DNA of 64,000 bases from Parabacteroides sp. (GCA_019417325.1 DXVO01000023.1:248001-312000), one strand, 5' to 3'. Positions 8,508-16,595 are shown, counted from the stretch's first letter. Numbers and translations are program-made. The notes: generated from the letters alone by a model not told the origin.

Positions 8508-8726
8508 ATGTCTTCCAATAATAAAAAATCAGGTAAATCCCGTATTTATATTTATATCATTATCACCATCATCGGTTGTGTTCTTGCGTGCAGTTCAATC
8601 ATCACAAATGATTATTTGAAACTGGTAGTAGTAATGGTAACACTTGGCGCCGGTCTGTATGGCATAATGAGAGGCCTAAGTACACCTTCCACAGAACAAG
8701 ACAACACACTTGCTGATGAGGAATAA
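8508..8726 (+). CDS. Small two-helix membrane protein, unknown function
   Basis: The protein has 72 residues: a basic N-terminus (SSNNKKSGKSR), then two hydrophobic helices (about 13-30 and 37-56) and an acidic tail ending LADEE. By charge both ends would be cytoplasmic. No family is recognised. The next small gene, of the same design, begins 33 bases downstream, suggesting an expressed pair. The A-rich sequence before the ATG (aaaaatcaaaaagat) fits Bacteroidales translation starts. Its size and hydrophobicity would also fit a toxin or a membrane-complex accessory protein, but nothing visible decides this. Confidence 0.55.
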   Translation: MSSNNKKSGKSRIYIYIIITIIGCVLACSSIITNDYLKLVVVMVTLGAGLYGIMRGLSTPSTEQDNTLADEE

Positions 8727-8759
8727 AAATCTATTTGGAATAATTTAAATTCAAAAAAT

Positions 8760-8966
8760 ATGAAAATCAATAAAGATTTGGTAGATGCAACTCTAATGTT
8801 GTCATTTATTTCTTTAGTATTAGTGGGAACAAGCGATCTCCATGACGTAGTAATAAAAAACTGTACAATGGGTGTACTTGGTATTATTTGTATCCTGATG
8901 GTCGTTTTCCGTGCAATTGCAATGCGACAGGATGCTAAAAATCCCCCGGAAGAATTTGATTATTAA
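8760..8966 (+). CDS. Small two-helix membrane protein, unknown function
   Basis: The protein has 68 residues with two hydrophobic helices (about 9-25 and 35-52) joined by a short polar turn (SDLHDVVIKN), and a tail of charged residues ending EEFDY. Layout and size parallel the gene just upstream, although the sequences are hardly alike. The two genes are separated by 33 bases with an AT-rich spacer and probably share a transcript. No function can be assigned. Confidence 0.55.
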   Translation: MKINKDLVDATLMLSFISLVLVGTSDLHDVVIKNCTMGVLGIICILMVVFRAIAMRQDAKNPPEEFDY

Positions 8967-9091
8967 ATAAAATCCCAAATACCCTGACTGAATGTCCCTG
9001 GTTTCCTGTTATTTACTTCGTGGTGATCTCGAGGTTTTCTGAAATACGTTTTTCTGCCTATAAAAAACTTGCTGTTTATTTGGATACGGTA

Positions 9092-9099
9092 TAACTTTG
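9092..9099 (+). promoter_or_regulatory. -7 promoter element of the CaCA antiporter
   Basis: TAACTTTG matches TAnnTTTG, with TTG at 9069-9071 at about the -33 position. An in-frame TTG at 9097 falls inside this element, which rules it out as a start codon and supports the ATG at 9142. Confidence 0.65.
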
Positions 9100-9141
9100 C
9101 CGGATAATAGGAAACCGGACATTCTTATAAACTCTTATTGT

Positions 9142-10083
9142 ATGGTCACAAGTGTAACATTACTTATACTTTCACTAGTCGCACTTTATATCGGGGCAGG
9201 CTGGTTGGTTCAGGGTAGCTCCGCGCTGGCTATGAAAGCCAAAATATCTCCTTTGGTTATCGGACTTACGATTGTCGCATTCGGAACAAGTTCTCCCGAA
9301 TTAGTCGTTAGTTTAAATGCAACCTTAAGCGAACAAGGGGATATAGCTATCGGAAATATTATTGGTTCGAATATTTTTAATATCGGAGTAATTTTAGGAA
9401 TTTCTGCTATCATTTATCCGCTGAAAGCAGAAAAACAGCTTACAAAAATAGACATTCCAATCATGCTACTGGCAGCAATCCTACTAACCGTTTTCTTCTG
9501 GAACGGATATTTAGGACGACTTGAAGGTGGCCTTTTTGTTTTAGGTATTATTCTTTATACTTTATTCAGCCTGTACTATTCACGTAAACATGGAAAAGAC
9601 AGTGCCGATGTCGAACTGGAAAATCAACCTAAACATTGGTCTACAGATTTGCTTTATCTGGCTGGCGGACTGGTTATTCTTATATTCTCTTCCAATCTAT
9701 TAGTAGAAAATGCCGTTGCCATTGCAAGGGAAGTAGGTATCAGCGAAGCAGTTATCGGATTAACAATCGTTGCTGCAGGAACCGGTATGCCGGAATTTGC
9801 TACTTCTATTATCGCTGCTGCACGGAAAAAACCAGATCTGGCTATCGGCAATATTGTCGGCTCCAACATATTCAACGTACTTGCCATTGCCGGTACCAGT
9901 TCCCTGATACATCCGATACAGGCAAAAAATGTGAATTATATCGATTTGCTGGTAATGATCGGTTTTTCCATTCTATTATTGCCATTAGTCAAAAGCGGAC
10001 AGAAAATATCCCGTGCGGAAGGTTTCGTCTTGCTTATTTTTTATCTGATTTATTTAGGCTGGCTATTGAGAGACCTCATCTAA
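9142..10083 (+). CDS. Calcium/sodium antiporter, CaCA family (YrbG-like)
   Basis: Membrane antiporter that would extrude Ca2+ in exchange for Na+ or H+. From the ATG at 9142 it has 313 residues and about ten helices in two inverted repeats. Each repeat carries the alpha motif: GLTIVAFGTSSPELVVS with NIIGSNIFNIGVILG in the first, and GLTIVAAGTGMPEFATS with NIVGSNIFNVLAIAG in the second. The acidic residues of both motifs (SPE, MPE), which bind the ion, are present. An in-frame extension back to a TTG at 9097 would start inside the promoter and is rejected. It converges on the histidine kinase gene with a 4-base gap. Confidence 0.93.
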   Translation: MVTSVTLLILSLVALYIGAGWLVQGSSALAMKAKISPLVIGLTIVAFGTSSPELVVSLNATLSEQGDIAIGNIIGSNIFNIGVILGISAIIYPLKAEKQLTKIDIPIMLLAAILLTVFFWNGYLGRLEGGLFVLGIILYTLFSLYYSRKHGKDSADVELENQPKHWSTDLLYLAGGLVILIFSSNLLVENAVAIAREVGISEAVIGLTIVAAGTGMPEFATSIIAAARKKPDLAIGNIVGSNIFNVLAIAGTSSLIHPIQAKNVNYIDLLVMIGFSILLLPLVKSGQKISRAEGFVLLIFYLIYLGWLLRDLI

Positions 10084-10087
10084 AACG

Positions 10088-11395
10088 TTATTTCGCTTCA
10101 AATAAGATTCGAAAACGTGTCAATCCATCCGCATAAGTACGAAGGGAAAAAGAACAGTTTTGTTTCTGTAACACTTCACGGATAAAAATAAGTCCGATAC
10201 CTTGCCCATTAGGTTTTGTTGAGAAGAATGGACTAAACAACTTTGCTTCCGTTTCTTTATCTATACCTTTTCCCGTATCTGCAATTTCGAGGCAGACAGG
10301 AGCTTCAGTCGTACGAATATAAATCTTTCCATTGCTGCCGATTGACTCGGCAGCATTTTTTATAATATTAAGAAGAACCTGTTCAAACAAAGTCGTGTCC
10401 AGAGATACTTTCGGCGATACAGGAGCTAAGTCCATGATAATTTGAATATTCCTGTTCTGACAAACCATTTCCATAAATCGCTTACAGGAAACTACCACGG
10501 AATTCAGAGGCTGTATACGGGTTTGGGGTTCCGGTATGCGGACCACATCGGCAAAATTAGTAATAAAACGGCTCATGCTATAGCAACGCTCAATCGACAC
10601 ACGAAGTACCTCACATATATCTTCCGTATCCTGCATTTCACTGAATGTTGCTTCCAATGTATCCAGTGTAGACGTTATACCGGCTGTCGTATTATTTACC
10701 TCATGAGCAATCATACGGATAACCTTCTCATATGCCTTTTTCTCTGCTTTAAAAACTTCTCGTGTCAATATCTCAACCAGATAAAATGAATGGTGAAAGC
10801 CACTATCCACAAACGAGGAATGCGTACATTTATATATATTGGCATCATTCAGGCGAACTGTCTGGGAATGGTAAAGAGGTATCATTGTCAGTTCCAAAGC
10901 CAGGGGAGAATCAATCTGTTCCAATCGTTTACCCTGGACTTCCGAAAGAAACGGGACTCCGAACATCTTATGAGCGGCAGGATTGACGGACAAAACCTCT
11001 CTATCCAGATTCAGAATAATCACTCCCATCGGAGAAGCATTAACCAGCAAATCCAAAAAATGATTTTGTTCCCTCAAATGAAGACGTTCATTTTTCAATT
11101 GCTCCATCATTTTATTAAAAATATCCACAATACGGTCTGCTTCCGGTTGCCCTACCCTACTCAGGCGGGAACTAAAGTCCTGTTCTTTCAACAATTCCAT
11201 ACCACTACCTATGATATGCAACGGTTTAATTATACGGCGATAGAAAATAAACAAATAAACAGCAGTCAGCAGCAAAAGCCCTTCGACAGCAAAAAACAAA
11301 CGAATCGAGGAAGAATAAAAAACATAATACGAGATTACTGCCATTGAACACAAAAGCAGTATCGTCAATACCCAAAACAAACCTTTAATCCTCAT
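10088..11395 (-). CDS. Membrane sensor histidine kinase (NtrY-like)
   Basis: Partner kinase of the sigma-54 activator encoded just upstream (11-base gap). The 435 residues hold two transmembrane helices near the N-terminus (about 6-26 and 33-52) with almost no periplasmic loop, a HAMP-like linker (53-105), a PAS-like domain (about 112-205, LVNASPMGVIILNLDREVL), and the dimerisation helix with the phospho-acceptor His at 231 in MIAHEVNN. The ATPase core follows, with NIIKNAAES (N box), DTGKGID (G1) and PNGQGIGLIFIREVL (G2). Without a periplasmic sensor the signal is probably sensed in the membrane or cytoplasm. Confidence 0.93.
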   Translation of the reverse strand: MRIKGLFWVLTILLLCSMAVISYYVFYSSSIRLFFAVEGLLLLTAVYLFIFYRRIIKPLHIIGSGMELLKEQDFSSRLSRVGQPEADRIVDIFNKMMEQLKNERLHLREQNHFLDLLVNASPMGVIILNLDREVLSVNPAAHKMFGVPFLSEVQGKRLEQIDSPLALELTMIPLYHSQTVRLNDANIYKCTHSSFVDSGFHHSFYLVEILTREVFKAEKKAYEKVIRMIAHEVNNTTAGITSTLDTLEATFSEMQDTEDICEVLRVSIERCYSMSRFITNFADVVRIPEPQTRIQPLNSVVVSCKRFMEMVCQNRNIQIIMDLAPVSPKVSLDTTLFEQVLLNIIKNAAESIGSNGKIYIRTTEAPVCLEIADTGKGIDKETEAKLFSPFFSTKPNGQGIGLIFIREVLQKQNCSFSLRTYADGLTRFRILFEAK

Positions 11396-11406
11396 TCGTC
11401 TTTTGT

Positions 11407-12780
11407 TTATTTTTCTATAGGGATACCATATTTTTCCAACCGCCGGTACAATGCTGCCCGGCTAATTCCTAAAGCGGTTGCCACATGAGACAAATTTCCT
11501 CCATGAGTATCCAATGCCTGTAAAATAGTTTGCTTCTCCAATTCATCCAACCTCATTCCACACGGAACAGCTGTAATTTGTTGTTTATTAGAAGACATAT
11601 TATACATATTTTGGGCTTCAAAATCTGAAACATCCAAAATACTTTTACCGGATACGAGCATGGTACGCTCTACCAGATTTTTTAATTCACGGATATTACC
11701 TGGATATGGTAAACGCTGCAAATAAACCAATGCTTCGGATGAAAAACCAACCTTCGGAAGTCCATTCGATTCTGACTGTTTATCTGCAAAATAACGCGCT
11801 AAAAGAGGTATATCCTCCATCCGCTCGCGAAGTGCAGGCAAATGGATATTTATCAGGTTAATCCGATAAAATAAATCTTCACGGAACATACGTGCTTCAA
11901 CCATTTCCCTCAGATTACAGTTTGTTGCACTCACCACACGGATATCCACTTTCCGGGGACGGCTATCGCCCAATACCTCAAAGGTCTGATCCTGTAATAC
12001 ACGCAATAATTTTACCTGGCAGGAAAGCTCCAAATCCCCAATCTCATCCAAGAATATTGTACCCTTATTTGCCATTTCAAACCGTCCGGTCCGATCTATA
12101 TACGCATCTGTAAAGGCTCCCTTTTTATGTCCGAACATCTCACTTTCAAAGAGGCTTTGGGACAATCCACCCAGATTCACCTTCACAAAAGGATCTTTCA
12201 TCCGGGGACTATTTACATGAATCGCCTCTGCAATCAGCTCTTTCCCTGTCCCACTCTCACCGGTTATCAAAACAGAAGCGTTTGTAGGAGCTATACGGGA
12301 AACAGTACCCAGCACTTCCATCAAAGAAGTACTTTGACCTATTATTTTATCAAAATGAAATTTATGGTCTGCATCCGTTCTGTTCAGAGGAACTTTCTGC
12401 TCTTTTTTCTGTTCACTCAATTCGAGAGCTGTCCGGATAGATTTCAGTAAGACAAGGTTATTCCAAGGCTTTGTTACAAAATCGAATGCTCCAGCCTGCA
12501 TCCCCTGCACAGCCAAAGAAATAGACCCCCATGCAGTCATCAATATAACAGGAACATCCGGTTGGAAAATCTTTACCTGCTTTAATAGCCGTATCCCCTC
12601 TTCTCCTGTGGTGGTCAAAGTAAAATTCATATCCATCAATATAAGCTCCGGAGCAATAGTACGTACTATTGCCAATGCGTCTCCCGGACCCGGAACAGCC
12701 TCTGGCTCATATCCCGCCCGCTTCAACAAAAAGGTAAGCGAAGAACGGACAGCTGCATCATCATCTACGATTAATATCAT
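11407..12780 (-). CDS. Sigma-54-dependent response regulator (NtrC family)
   Basis: Enhancer-binding activator of sigma-54 RNA polymerase. Domains: receiver (1-120, phospho-acceptor Asp at 50 in LILMDMNF), AAA+ ATPase (about 145-375, Walker A GESGTGKE at 174-181, Walker B FLDEIGDL), and a C-terminal Fis-type helix-turn-helix (LSHVATALGISRAALYRRLEKYGI). The sigma-54 contact loop reads GAFTDA at 221-226 rather than GAFTGA, a change I associate with Bacteroidota members of the family. It lies 58 bases after the tolC-like gene and 11 bases before the kinase gene, all on one strand. The tolC-like gene has a good sigma-54 promoter, so the regulator probably activates its own operon. Confidence 0.95.
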   Translation of the reverse strand: MILIVDDDAAVRSSLTFLLKRAGYEPEAVPGPGDALAIVRTIAPELILMDMNFTLTTTGEEGIRLLKQVKIFQPDVPVILMTAWGSISLAVQGMQAGAFDFVTKPWNNLVLLKSIRTALELSEQKKEQKVPLNRTDADHKFHFDKIIGQSTSLMEVLGTVSRIAPTNASVLITGESGTGKELIAEAIHVNSPRMKDPFVKVNLGGLSQSLFESEMFGHKKGAFTDAYIDRTGRFEMANKGTIFLDEIGDLELSCQVKLLRVLQDQTFEVLGDSRPRKVDIRVVSATNCNLREMVEARMFREDLFYRINLINIHLPALRERMEDIPLLARYFADKQSESNGLPKVGFSSEALVYLQRLPYPGNIRELKNLVERTMLVSGKSILDVSDFEAQNMYNMSSNKQQITAVPCGMRLDELEKQTILQALDTHGGNLSHVATALGISRAALYRRLEKYGIPIEK

Positions 12781-12838
12781 TCGTATTGTTATTTGTGTTA
12801 CAAAAGTAACGAATTAATTATTAGCATTCAATAGAATT

Positions 12839-14320
12839 TTACTTTCTAACAATCTCTTCGAACTCCGCATCCAGCGTTCGGTTATGCTGAAAGTCATAGA
12901 GAGTAAGACTTCTGATATTATAGAAGTAGTTCCAATAATAATACAACTCCTCGATATGTTTCTGACGGGCATTATCTTTGGATTGCTGTGCATCATTCAA
13001 ATCAAGAATATTAATTTTGCCAATCATAAAAGTTTCAATGGAGGTTTTATAACGTTTTTGGGCTATTGCATCCGCTTCTTCCGCAATATCCAACTGGGCA
13101 GCCTGGTTATTGAAATTTTCTACCAAAAGATAGATATTCTGGTTAAAGTTTAATTGTTCCTGGCGAATCTTGGATAAAACGACTTCGCGGTTAGACTCTG
13201 CTACTTTTACTTTCCCTTTGCGCTTTCCCCAATCCAATAGCGGAATAGAAACACCAACCTCCACTACATTATTATTATTCAGATTCTGGTAGGCAGTGCC
13301 TATCGTTTGATCTTTGCCGGAATATCCGACCGATGCAAACAAATTAATACTGCGCCGGTTCCCTTTTGCAATTGCCACATCATAATCCGCTTCAAGCTGA
13401 CGACGGAGAATATTTTTAGCAAAAGAATTATTTTCCTGGGCTTTTTCAAGCACTATCTGATACTCCATCCGCAATTCAGGTGCAGTCTCCGGAACAAGAG
13501 GTTCAATAATATCCTGTTCGCCTAATCCAAGAAAAGCGCGAAGCTGGAACATATTGGCATTCAGATTGGCTTGCTGTTCTGTTACTTTCCCTTTAGCCTG
13601 TAAGGCCGATAGTTTCAACTGCATCAGTTCGCTTTCGGATATTTGCCCGATTTTACGTTTTGCAAGTGCGATCTCATACAGTTTCTCCGCATTCTGTAAA
13701 TTTTGTTCTGCGGTAGCCAACTTTGATTTGGCAAGCAATAAATTGAAAAAATAAGTAATTGTCGTAATCGTTACTTTTTCGACGCTCTCAACATAGGCCG
13801 CCTTTGCTTCCTGGTAGCGGACCGGTTCTATCCTTCGTTTCCATTTCTGATCGTTTACTCCGAAAATCGGCTGATTAAGCGTTAATCCGACAGGAAGGCT
13901 TAAAAATTCATTGAAGGCACCGGAACCAAGTTGACGGGTAAATTCAAGTGAAGTGTTCAATGAAATCTTACCTCCCGTCAGCGGGATATTCTGGTCAATG
14001 GAAAAATCTCCCTTCATTCCCAGGGTATTATTCTGGACGAATGTATAAATACCATCACTATTCAGATAACGGGTATACTGCCGGCTGTAAGCTGGAAGTG
14101 TTCCTGAGAAGGTTATTTCCGGCAATTGTTCCGCCACATGTGTACGATATTGCCAATAAGCGGTTTTCAGTTCATTCAGAGCAACAGCAGCATCTACCGA
14201 CTGAAGCTGTGCAAGCCCTATTGCTTCTTTCAAAGAAAGCCGGACCGTATCCTGCTCCTGTGCTTTTATTCCGGCATTAATCAATAAAAGAGACGTAATG
14301 ACTATGTATATCTTTTTCAT
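12839..14320 (-). CDS. TolC family outer membrane efflux protein
   Basis: Outer-membrane channel of a tripartite export system, 493 residues from the ATG at 14320 with a signal peptide (MKKIYIVITSLLLINAGIKAQ). It contains two long alpha-helical repeats of the OEP family with an internal similarity between about 35-230 and 260-460 (for example AEQNLQNAEKLYEIALAKRK and AEEADAIAQKRYKTSIETF). An open frame continues 30 bases upstream, but that part overlaps the sigma-54 promoter, so the ATG is chosen. It is the first gene of a probable operon with the sigma-54 regulator and kinase. No permease or adaptor is adjacent, so it may serve pumps encoded elsewhere. Confidence 0.93.
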   Translation of the reverse strand: MKKIYIVITSLLLINAGIKAQEQDTVRLSLKEAIGLAQLQSVDAAVALNELKTAYWQYRTHVAEQLPEITFSGTLPAYSRQYTRYLNSDGIYTFVQNNTLGMKGDFSIDQNIPLTGGKISLNTSLEFTRQLGSGAFNEFLSLPVGLTLNQPIFGVNDQKWKRRIEPVRYQEAKAAYVESVEKVTITTITYFFNLLLAKSKLATAEQNLQNAEKLYEIALAKRKIGQISESELMQLKLSALQAKGKVTEQQANLNANMFQLRAFLGLGEQDIIEPLVPETAPELRMEYQIVLEKAQENNSFAKNILRRQLEADYDVAIAKGNRRSINLFASVGYSGKDQTIGTAYQNLNNNNVVEVGVSIPLLDWGKRKGKVKVAESNREVVLSKIRQEQLNFNQNIYLLVENFNNQAAQLDIAEEADAIAQKRYKTSIETFMIGKINILDLNDAQQSKDNARQKHIEELYYYWNYFYNIRSLTLYDFQHNRTLDAEFEEIVRK

Positions 14321-14345
14321 TATTGTATTATTTTGCCATCCCGTA

Positions 14346-14362
14346 GGCAAAACTTATGCCAA
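14346..14362 (-). promoter_or_regulatory. Sigma-54 (-24/-12) promoter of the tolC-like operon
   Basis: The minus strand reads TTGGCATAAGTTTTGCC: the -24 GG (14359-14360) and the -12 GC (14347-14348) are exactly 10 bases apart, and one base differs from TGGCACnnnnnTTGC. Transcription would begin near 14335, 15 bases before the ATG. Upstream, TGTCCG occurs at 14406-14411 and 14425-14430, a possible activator site. Confidence 0.8.
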
Positions 14363-14487
14363 AAAGATACACCTCTGATTATCTGATAAATAGACAAATC
14401 AAGGATGTCCGATAATGAACAGTGTGTCCGTTTTTAATAAAAACCGTCTGCGAATCCGGAAGCAATGTTTCCGTTGCTTTTTTTACA

Positions 14488-14985
14488 TCATATTATAAAT
14501 ATACTCAGGTTCGGAAAAAAACAAAAGGAAAAAGCTAAAATCAGAACCAACAGTACAACAAATAACTTTTTTACCGGATTTGAACTACATTTCTTCATCA
14601 GAAGAATATGTCGCATTTGATTAGAATAACTGAATGAATTAGCAAATGAAAAAACCGGAACCTTCAGCCAATAATTCACCAACACATATTGATATTCCTG
14701 GCTTCCAAAAGAATTTAACATCTCACGGTCCACTAAATATTTATGATTTTCGCTTACCGCTTTCATATAAAACCATATCACAGGATTAAACCACCAAATA
14801 ACACATAAAATATTCATTATTAACAAATCTATCCAGTGATATTAAGAAATATGTATTTTCTCATACATTAGAATCATCTCCTTTCCATGTATTTTTTCAT
14901 TACTATCAACTGGCATCAAAATAAAATATTTCCAGAGATACGGCATTATCTGTTCTTCTTCTTTCGACAACGGCTCAATGTTCAT
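14488..14985 (-). pseudogene. Decayed BlaI/BlaR1-type remnant (fused by deletion, with in-frame stop)
   Basis: Reading from the ATG at 14985, the first 20 residues (MNIEPLSKEEEQIMPYLWKY) look like the N-terminus of a BlaI/MecI repressor. Without a frame change the sequence continues as an M56/BlaR1 metallopeptidase segment, where the zinc motif HExxH is degraded to YEKIH, then hits TAA at 14842-14844. The same frame continues past the stop with HWIDLLIMNILCVIWWFNPVIWFYMKAVSENHKYL in consecutive parts, the region following the active site in M56 proteins, and ends at 14488 after one more hydrophobic helix. This is best read as an internal deletion joining two adjacent genes, followed by a nonsense mutation. 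Confidence 0.7.
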
Positions 14986-15110
14986 ATGTAACATTTTAAC
15001 TTTCAATAAAATACACAACAAATAAAAGATTAATCAACAAATAAAAACAAACTTTTTCGACTAAAGATTCGGACAGATAAATCATTTTCTTACTTTTCCG
15101 GTTATATTCG

Positions 15111-15118
15111 TATATTTG
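15111..15118 (+). promoter_or_regulatory. -7 promoter element of the diacylglycerol kinase gene
   Basis: TATATTTG matches TAnnTTTG. An in-frame TTG at 15116 overlaps it and so cannot be the start; the ATG at 15146 is used. Confidence 0.65.
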
Positions 15119-15145
15119 TCTGCAAATAAAAAAGACAGATTAGAT

Positions 15146-15523
15146 ATGAAAAATAATGGTTTCACATTCCGAAAGAGAATAGCCAGCTTCCGATATGCCT
15201 TTAACGGAATACGATTATTGATACAAAAAGAACATAATGCATGGATACACTGCTTTGCAGCAATATGTGTAATAATTGCCGGATTCTTTTTTAGATTATC
15301 CTCAATGGAATGGATTGCCATTTCAATCGTAATCGGAGCCGTATTTGCCGCTGAAGCAATTAATTCATCAATTGAAGCACTAGCTGATTTAGTATCTCCG
15401 GATTACAATGAGGCGATCAAAAAAACAAAAGACCTTGCAGCCGGAGCCGTTTTAATTCTTGCCCTTGCCGCAGCAACAGTCGGATTAATTATTTTTATTC
15501 CTAAAATCGGAAAATTATTCTGA
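15146..15523 (+). CDS. dgkA: Diacylglycerol kinase family protein (DgkA-type)
   Basis: Small integral membrane kinase (125 residues) that phosphorylates diacylglycerol or undecaprenol. The three helices and the family signature are clear: RKRIASFRYAFNGIRLL (N-terminal amphipathic part), EHNAWIHCFAA (first helix, with the acidic residue and basic pair), and AEAINSSIEALADLVSPDYNEAIKKTKDLAAGAVL, which holds the ExxNSxIE motif and the second catalytic Glu. An open frame starting from TTG at 15116 is rejected because it overlaps the promoter. In Bacteroidales this type commonly acts on undecaprenol (family knowledge; not decidable here). A PAP2 phosphatase lies 320 bases downstream, a possible functional counterpart. 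Confidence 0.9.
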   Translation: MKNNGFTFRKRIASFRYAFNGIRLLIQKEHNAWIHCFAAICVIIAGFFFRLSSMEWIAISIVIGAVFAAEAINSSIEALADLVSPDYNEAIKKTKDLAAGAVLILALAAATVGLIIFIPKIGKLF

Positions 15524-15572
15524 AACATCATATAAACTATATATTTTTATTGTTTTATAATTCTCTTATTTT

Positions 15573-15580
15573 TATATTTG
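15573..15580 (+). promoter_or_regulatory. -7 promoter element of the 70-residue protein gene
   Basis: TATATTTG matches TAnnTTTG, 34 bases before the ATG at 15615. Confidence 0.6.
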
Positions 15581-15614
15581 CGTCATCATTTAATTAAATA
15601 ATAAATTAAGAATT

Positions 15615-15827
15615 ATGGCACGTACAGTAAATTTTGTAAAAAGAGCAGAAAAGATTAAAGAGCAAGTTGATGATTTAGTAAAAGAAATGAGCGAAACAAG
15701 AATCGTTCACGTTCCGACAAAAGAAAAATTTAAACTCAACGACATTAATTTTGACGAGTTAGACGTTGTTACCCTGATGCAAATTCAGGCACGTTTAAGC
15801 CGTGTTATTCTGGAAAAAAGTAAATAA
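15615..15827 (+). CDS. Conserved-looking 70-residue cytosolic protein, unknown function
   Basis: A soluble, highly charged protein (MARTVNFVKRAEKIKEQVDD at the start) that looks largely helical, with a middle segment HVPTKEKFKLNDINFDELD followed by a second helix ending SRVILEKSK. No signal peptide, membrane helix or Cys. It has its own -7 promoter, A-rich translation start and sensible codon use, so it is likely real. I do not recognise the family. The PAP2 gene begins 19 bases after its stop, so the two are probably one transcript. Confidence 0.65.
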   Translation: MARTVNFVKRAEKIKEQVDDLVKEMSETRIVHVPTKEKFKLNDINFDELDVVTLMQIQARLSRVILEKSK

Positions 15828-15846
15828 TTAAGGATTTGTTCGTAAG

Positions 15847-16404
15847 ATGAAATATCTTCTTACAATATTTCTTTCTTTATTTTTTTGTTTTTCAGGAAAA
15901 GCGCAAGAAATAGAAATAAGTGGCAGCCGTAAAGCAGTACGAACATCAGGAGATATATTAGCGTTCGTTACACCGGTTGCAAGTTTAGCTACCGTTCTGG
16001 CATTACAAGATTGGCAGGGGTTGAAACAAGGAGCCTTAGCAGGAGTTTCTGCCGTAGGATTAACTTATGCCTTGAAATATATCGTAAAAAAAGAACGTCC
16101 GGACGGCAGTAATAATCATTCATTCCCTTCAATGCATACTTCCGTATCATTTACGGGTGCGGCATTTATTCAGCGAAGATACGGATGGAAATGGGGTATT
16201 CCGGCTTATGCCGTTGCCACTTATGTTGGTTGGAGTAGAACTTATGCAAAAAAACATGACTGGTGGGATGTTGCAGCCGGGGCGGCTATCGGTGTAGGCA
16301 GTGCTTACATTTTTACACGCCCGTTTGCACAAAAACATAATTTGTCTATCAGCCCGGTTGCCGGGGATAAACACTTTGGTATATATGCCTCTATGACATT
16401 TTAA
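15847..16404 (+). CDS. PAP2-superfamily membrane phosphatase
   Basis: Acid phosphatase fold enzyme that would dephosphorylate phosphatidic acid, lipid A or undecaprenyl diphosphate. It has 185 residues with a signal-like N-terminus (about 1-19). The three catalytic motifs are present: the Lys and Arg-Pro in VKKERPDGSNNHSF, the loop FPSMHTS (a variant of PSGH with the catalytic His), and SRTYAKKHDWWDV (SR-x5-H-x3-D). Helices flank the motifs. It ends in a 40-residue tail without a helix (FAQKHNLSISPVAGD). It follows the 70-residue gene by 19 bases and is closed by a strong terminator. Confidence 0.9.
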   Translation: MKYLLTIFLSLFFCFSGKAQEIEISGSRKAVRTSGDILAFVTPVASLATVLALQDWQGLKQGALAGVSAVGLTYALKYIVKKERPDGSNNHSFPSMHTSVSFTGAAFIQRRYGWKWGIPAYAVATYVGWSRTYAKKHDWWDVAAGAAIGVGSAYIFTRPFAQKHNLSISPVAGDKHFGIYASMTF

Positions 16405-16434
16405 TGTTTGTCCTACTATCAACCTGATAGAATA

Positions 16435-16481
16435 AAAGGTCCGGTTTCACTCATATGGAGGAACCGGACCTTTATTTTTTT
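16435..16481 (+). terminator. Rho-independent terminator after the PAP2 gene
   Basis: A perfect 12-bp GC-containing stem (16435-16446 with 16462-16473) followed by a T run to 16481. Confidence 0.9.
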
Positions 16482-16488
16482 ATCTCTT

Positions 16489-16554
16489 TCATAGTTATGG
16501 TTTTCCGAAATCATAACTATGATTTTCAAAAACCATAACTATGAGTTTGTTTTA
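16489..16554 (+). repeat. Array of three 22-bp units with CATA-xx-TATG palindromes (copy A)
   Basis: Units begin at 16489, 16511 and 16533 and are each exactly 22 bp. The cores are CATAGTTATG, CATAACTATG and CATAACTATG, the first inverted relative to the others, followed by TTTT or GTTT tracts. The array lies 33 bases upstream of the DUF4105 gene's -7 element. Two similar arrays occur at 25597-25662 and 60835-60900. Confidence 0.75.
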
Positions 16555-16587
16555 TGGCTATTTAAAAGATAATCCGGGAAAATCATG

Positions 16588-16595
16588 TACCTTTG
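16588..16595 (+). promoter_or_regulatory. -7 promoter element of the DUF4105 gene
   Basis: TACCTTTG matches TAnnTTTG, 30 bases before the ATG at 16626. Confidence 0.65.

Noticed and set aside
9097..9141. N-terminal extension of the CaCA antiporter from TTG at 9097
   Set aside because: The TTG is part of the -7 promoter element; the ATG at 9142 gives a normal first helix.
14321..14350. N-terminal extension of the tolC-like protein from an upstream alternative start
   Set aside because: The extension overlaps the sigma-54 promoter and would hide the signal peptide.
14460..14484. AAGCAA/TTGCTT hairpin with T run, plus strand
   Set aside because: It has terminator shape, but no plus-strand gene precedes it; it lies between a minus-strand pseudogene and the tolC-like promoter. 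It may be a leftover or chance, so it is not listed as a feature.
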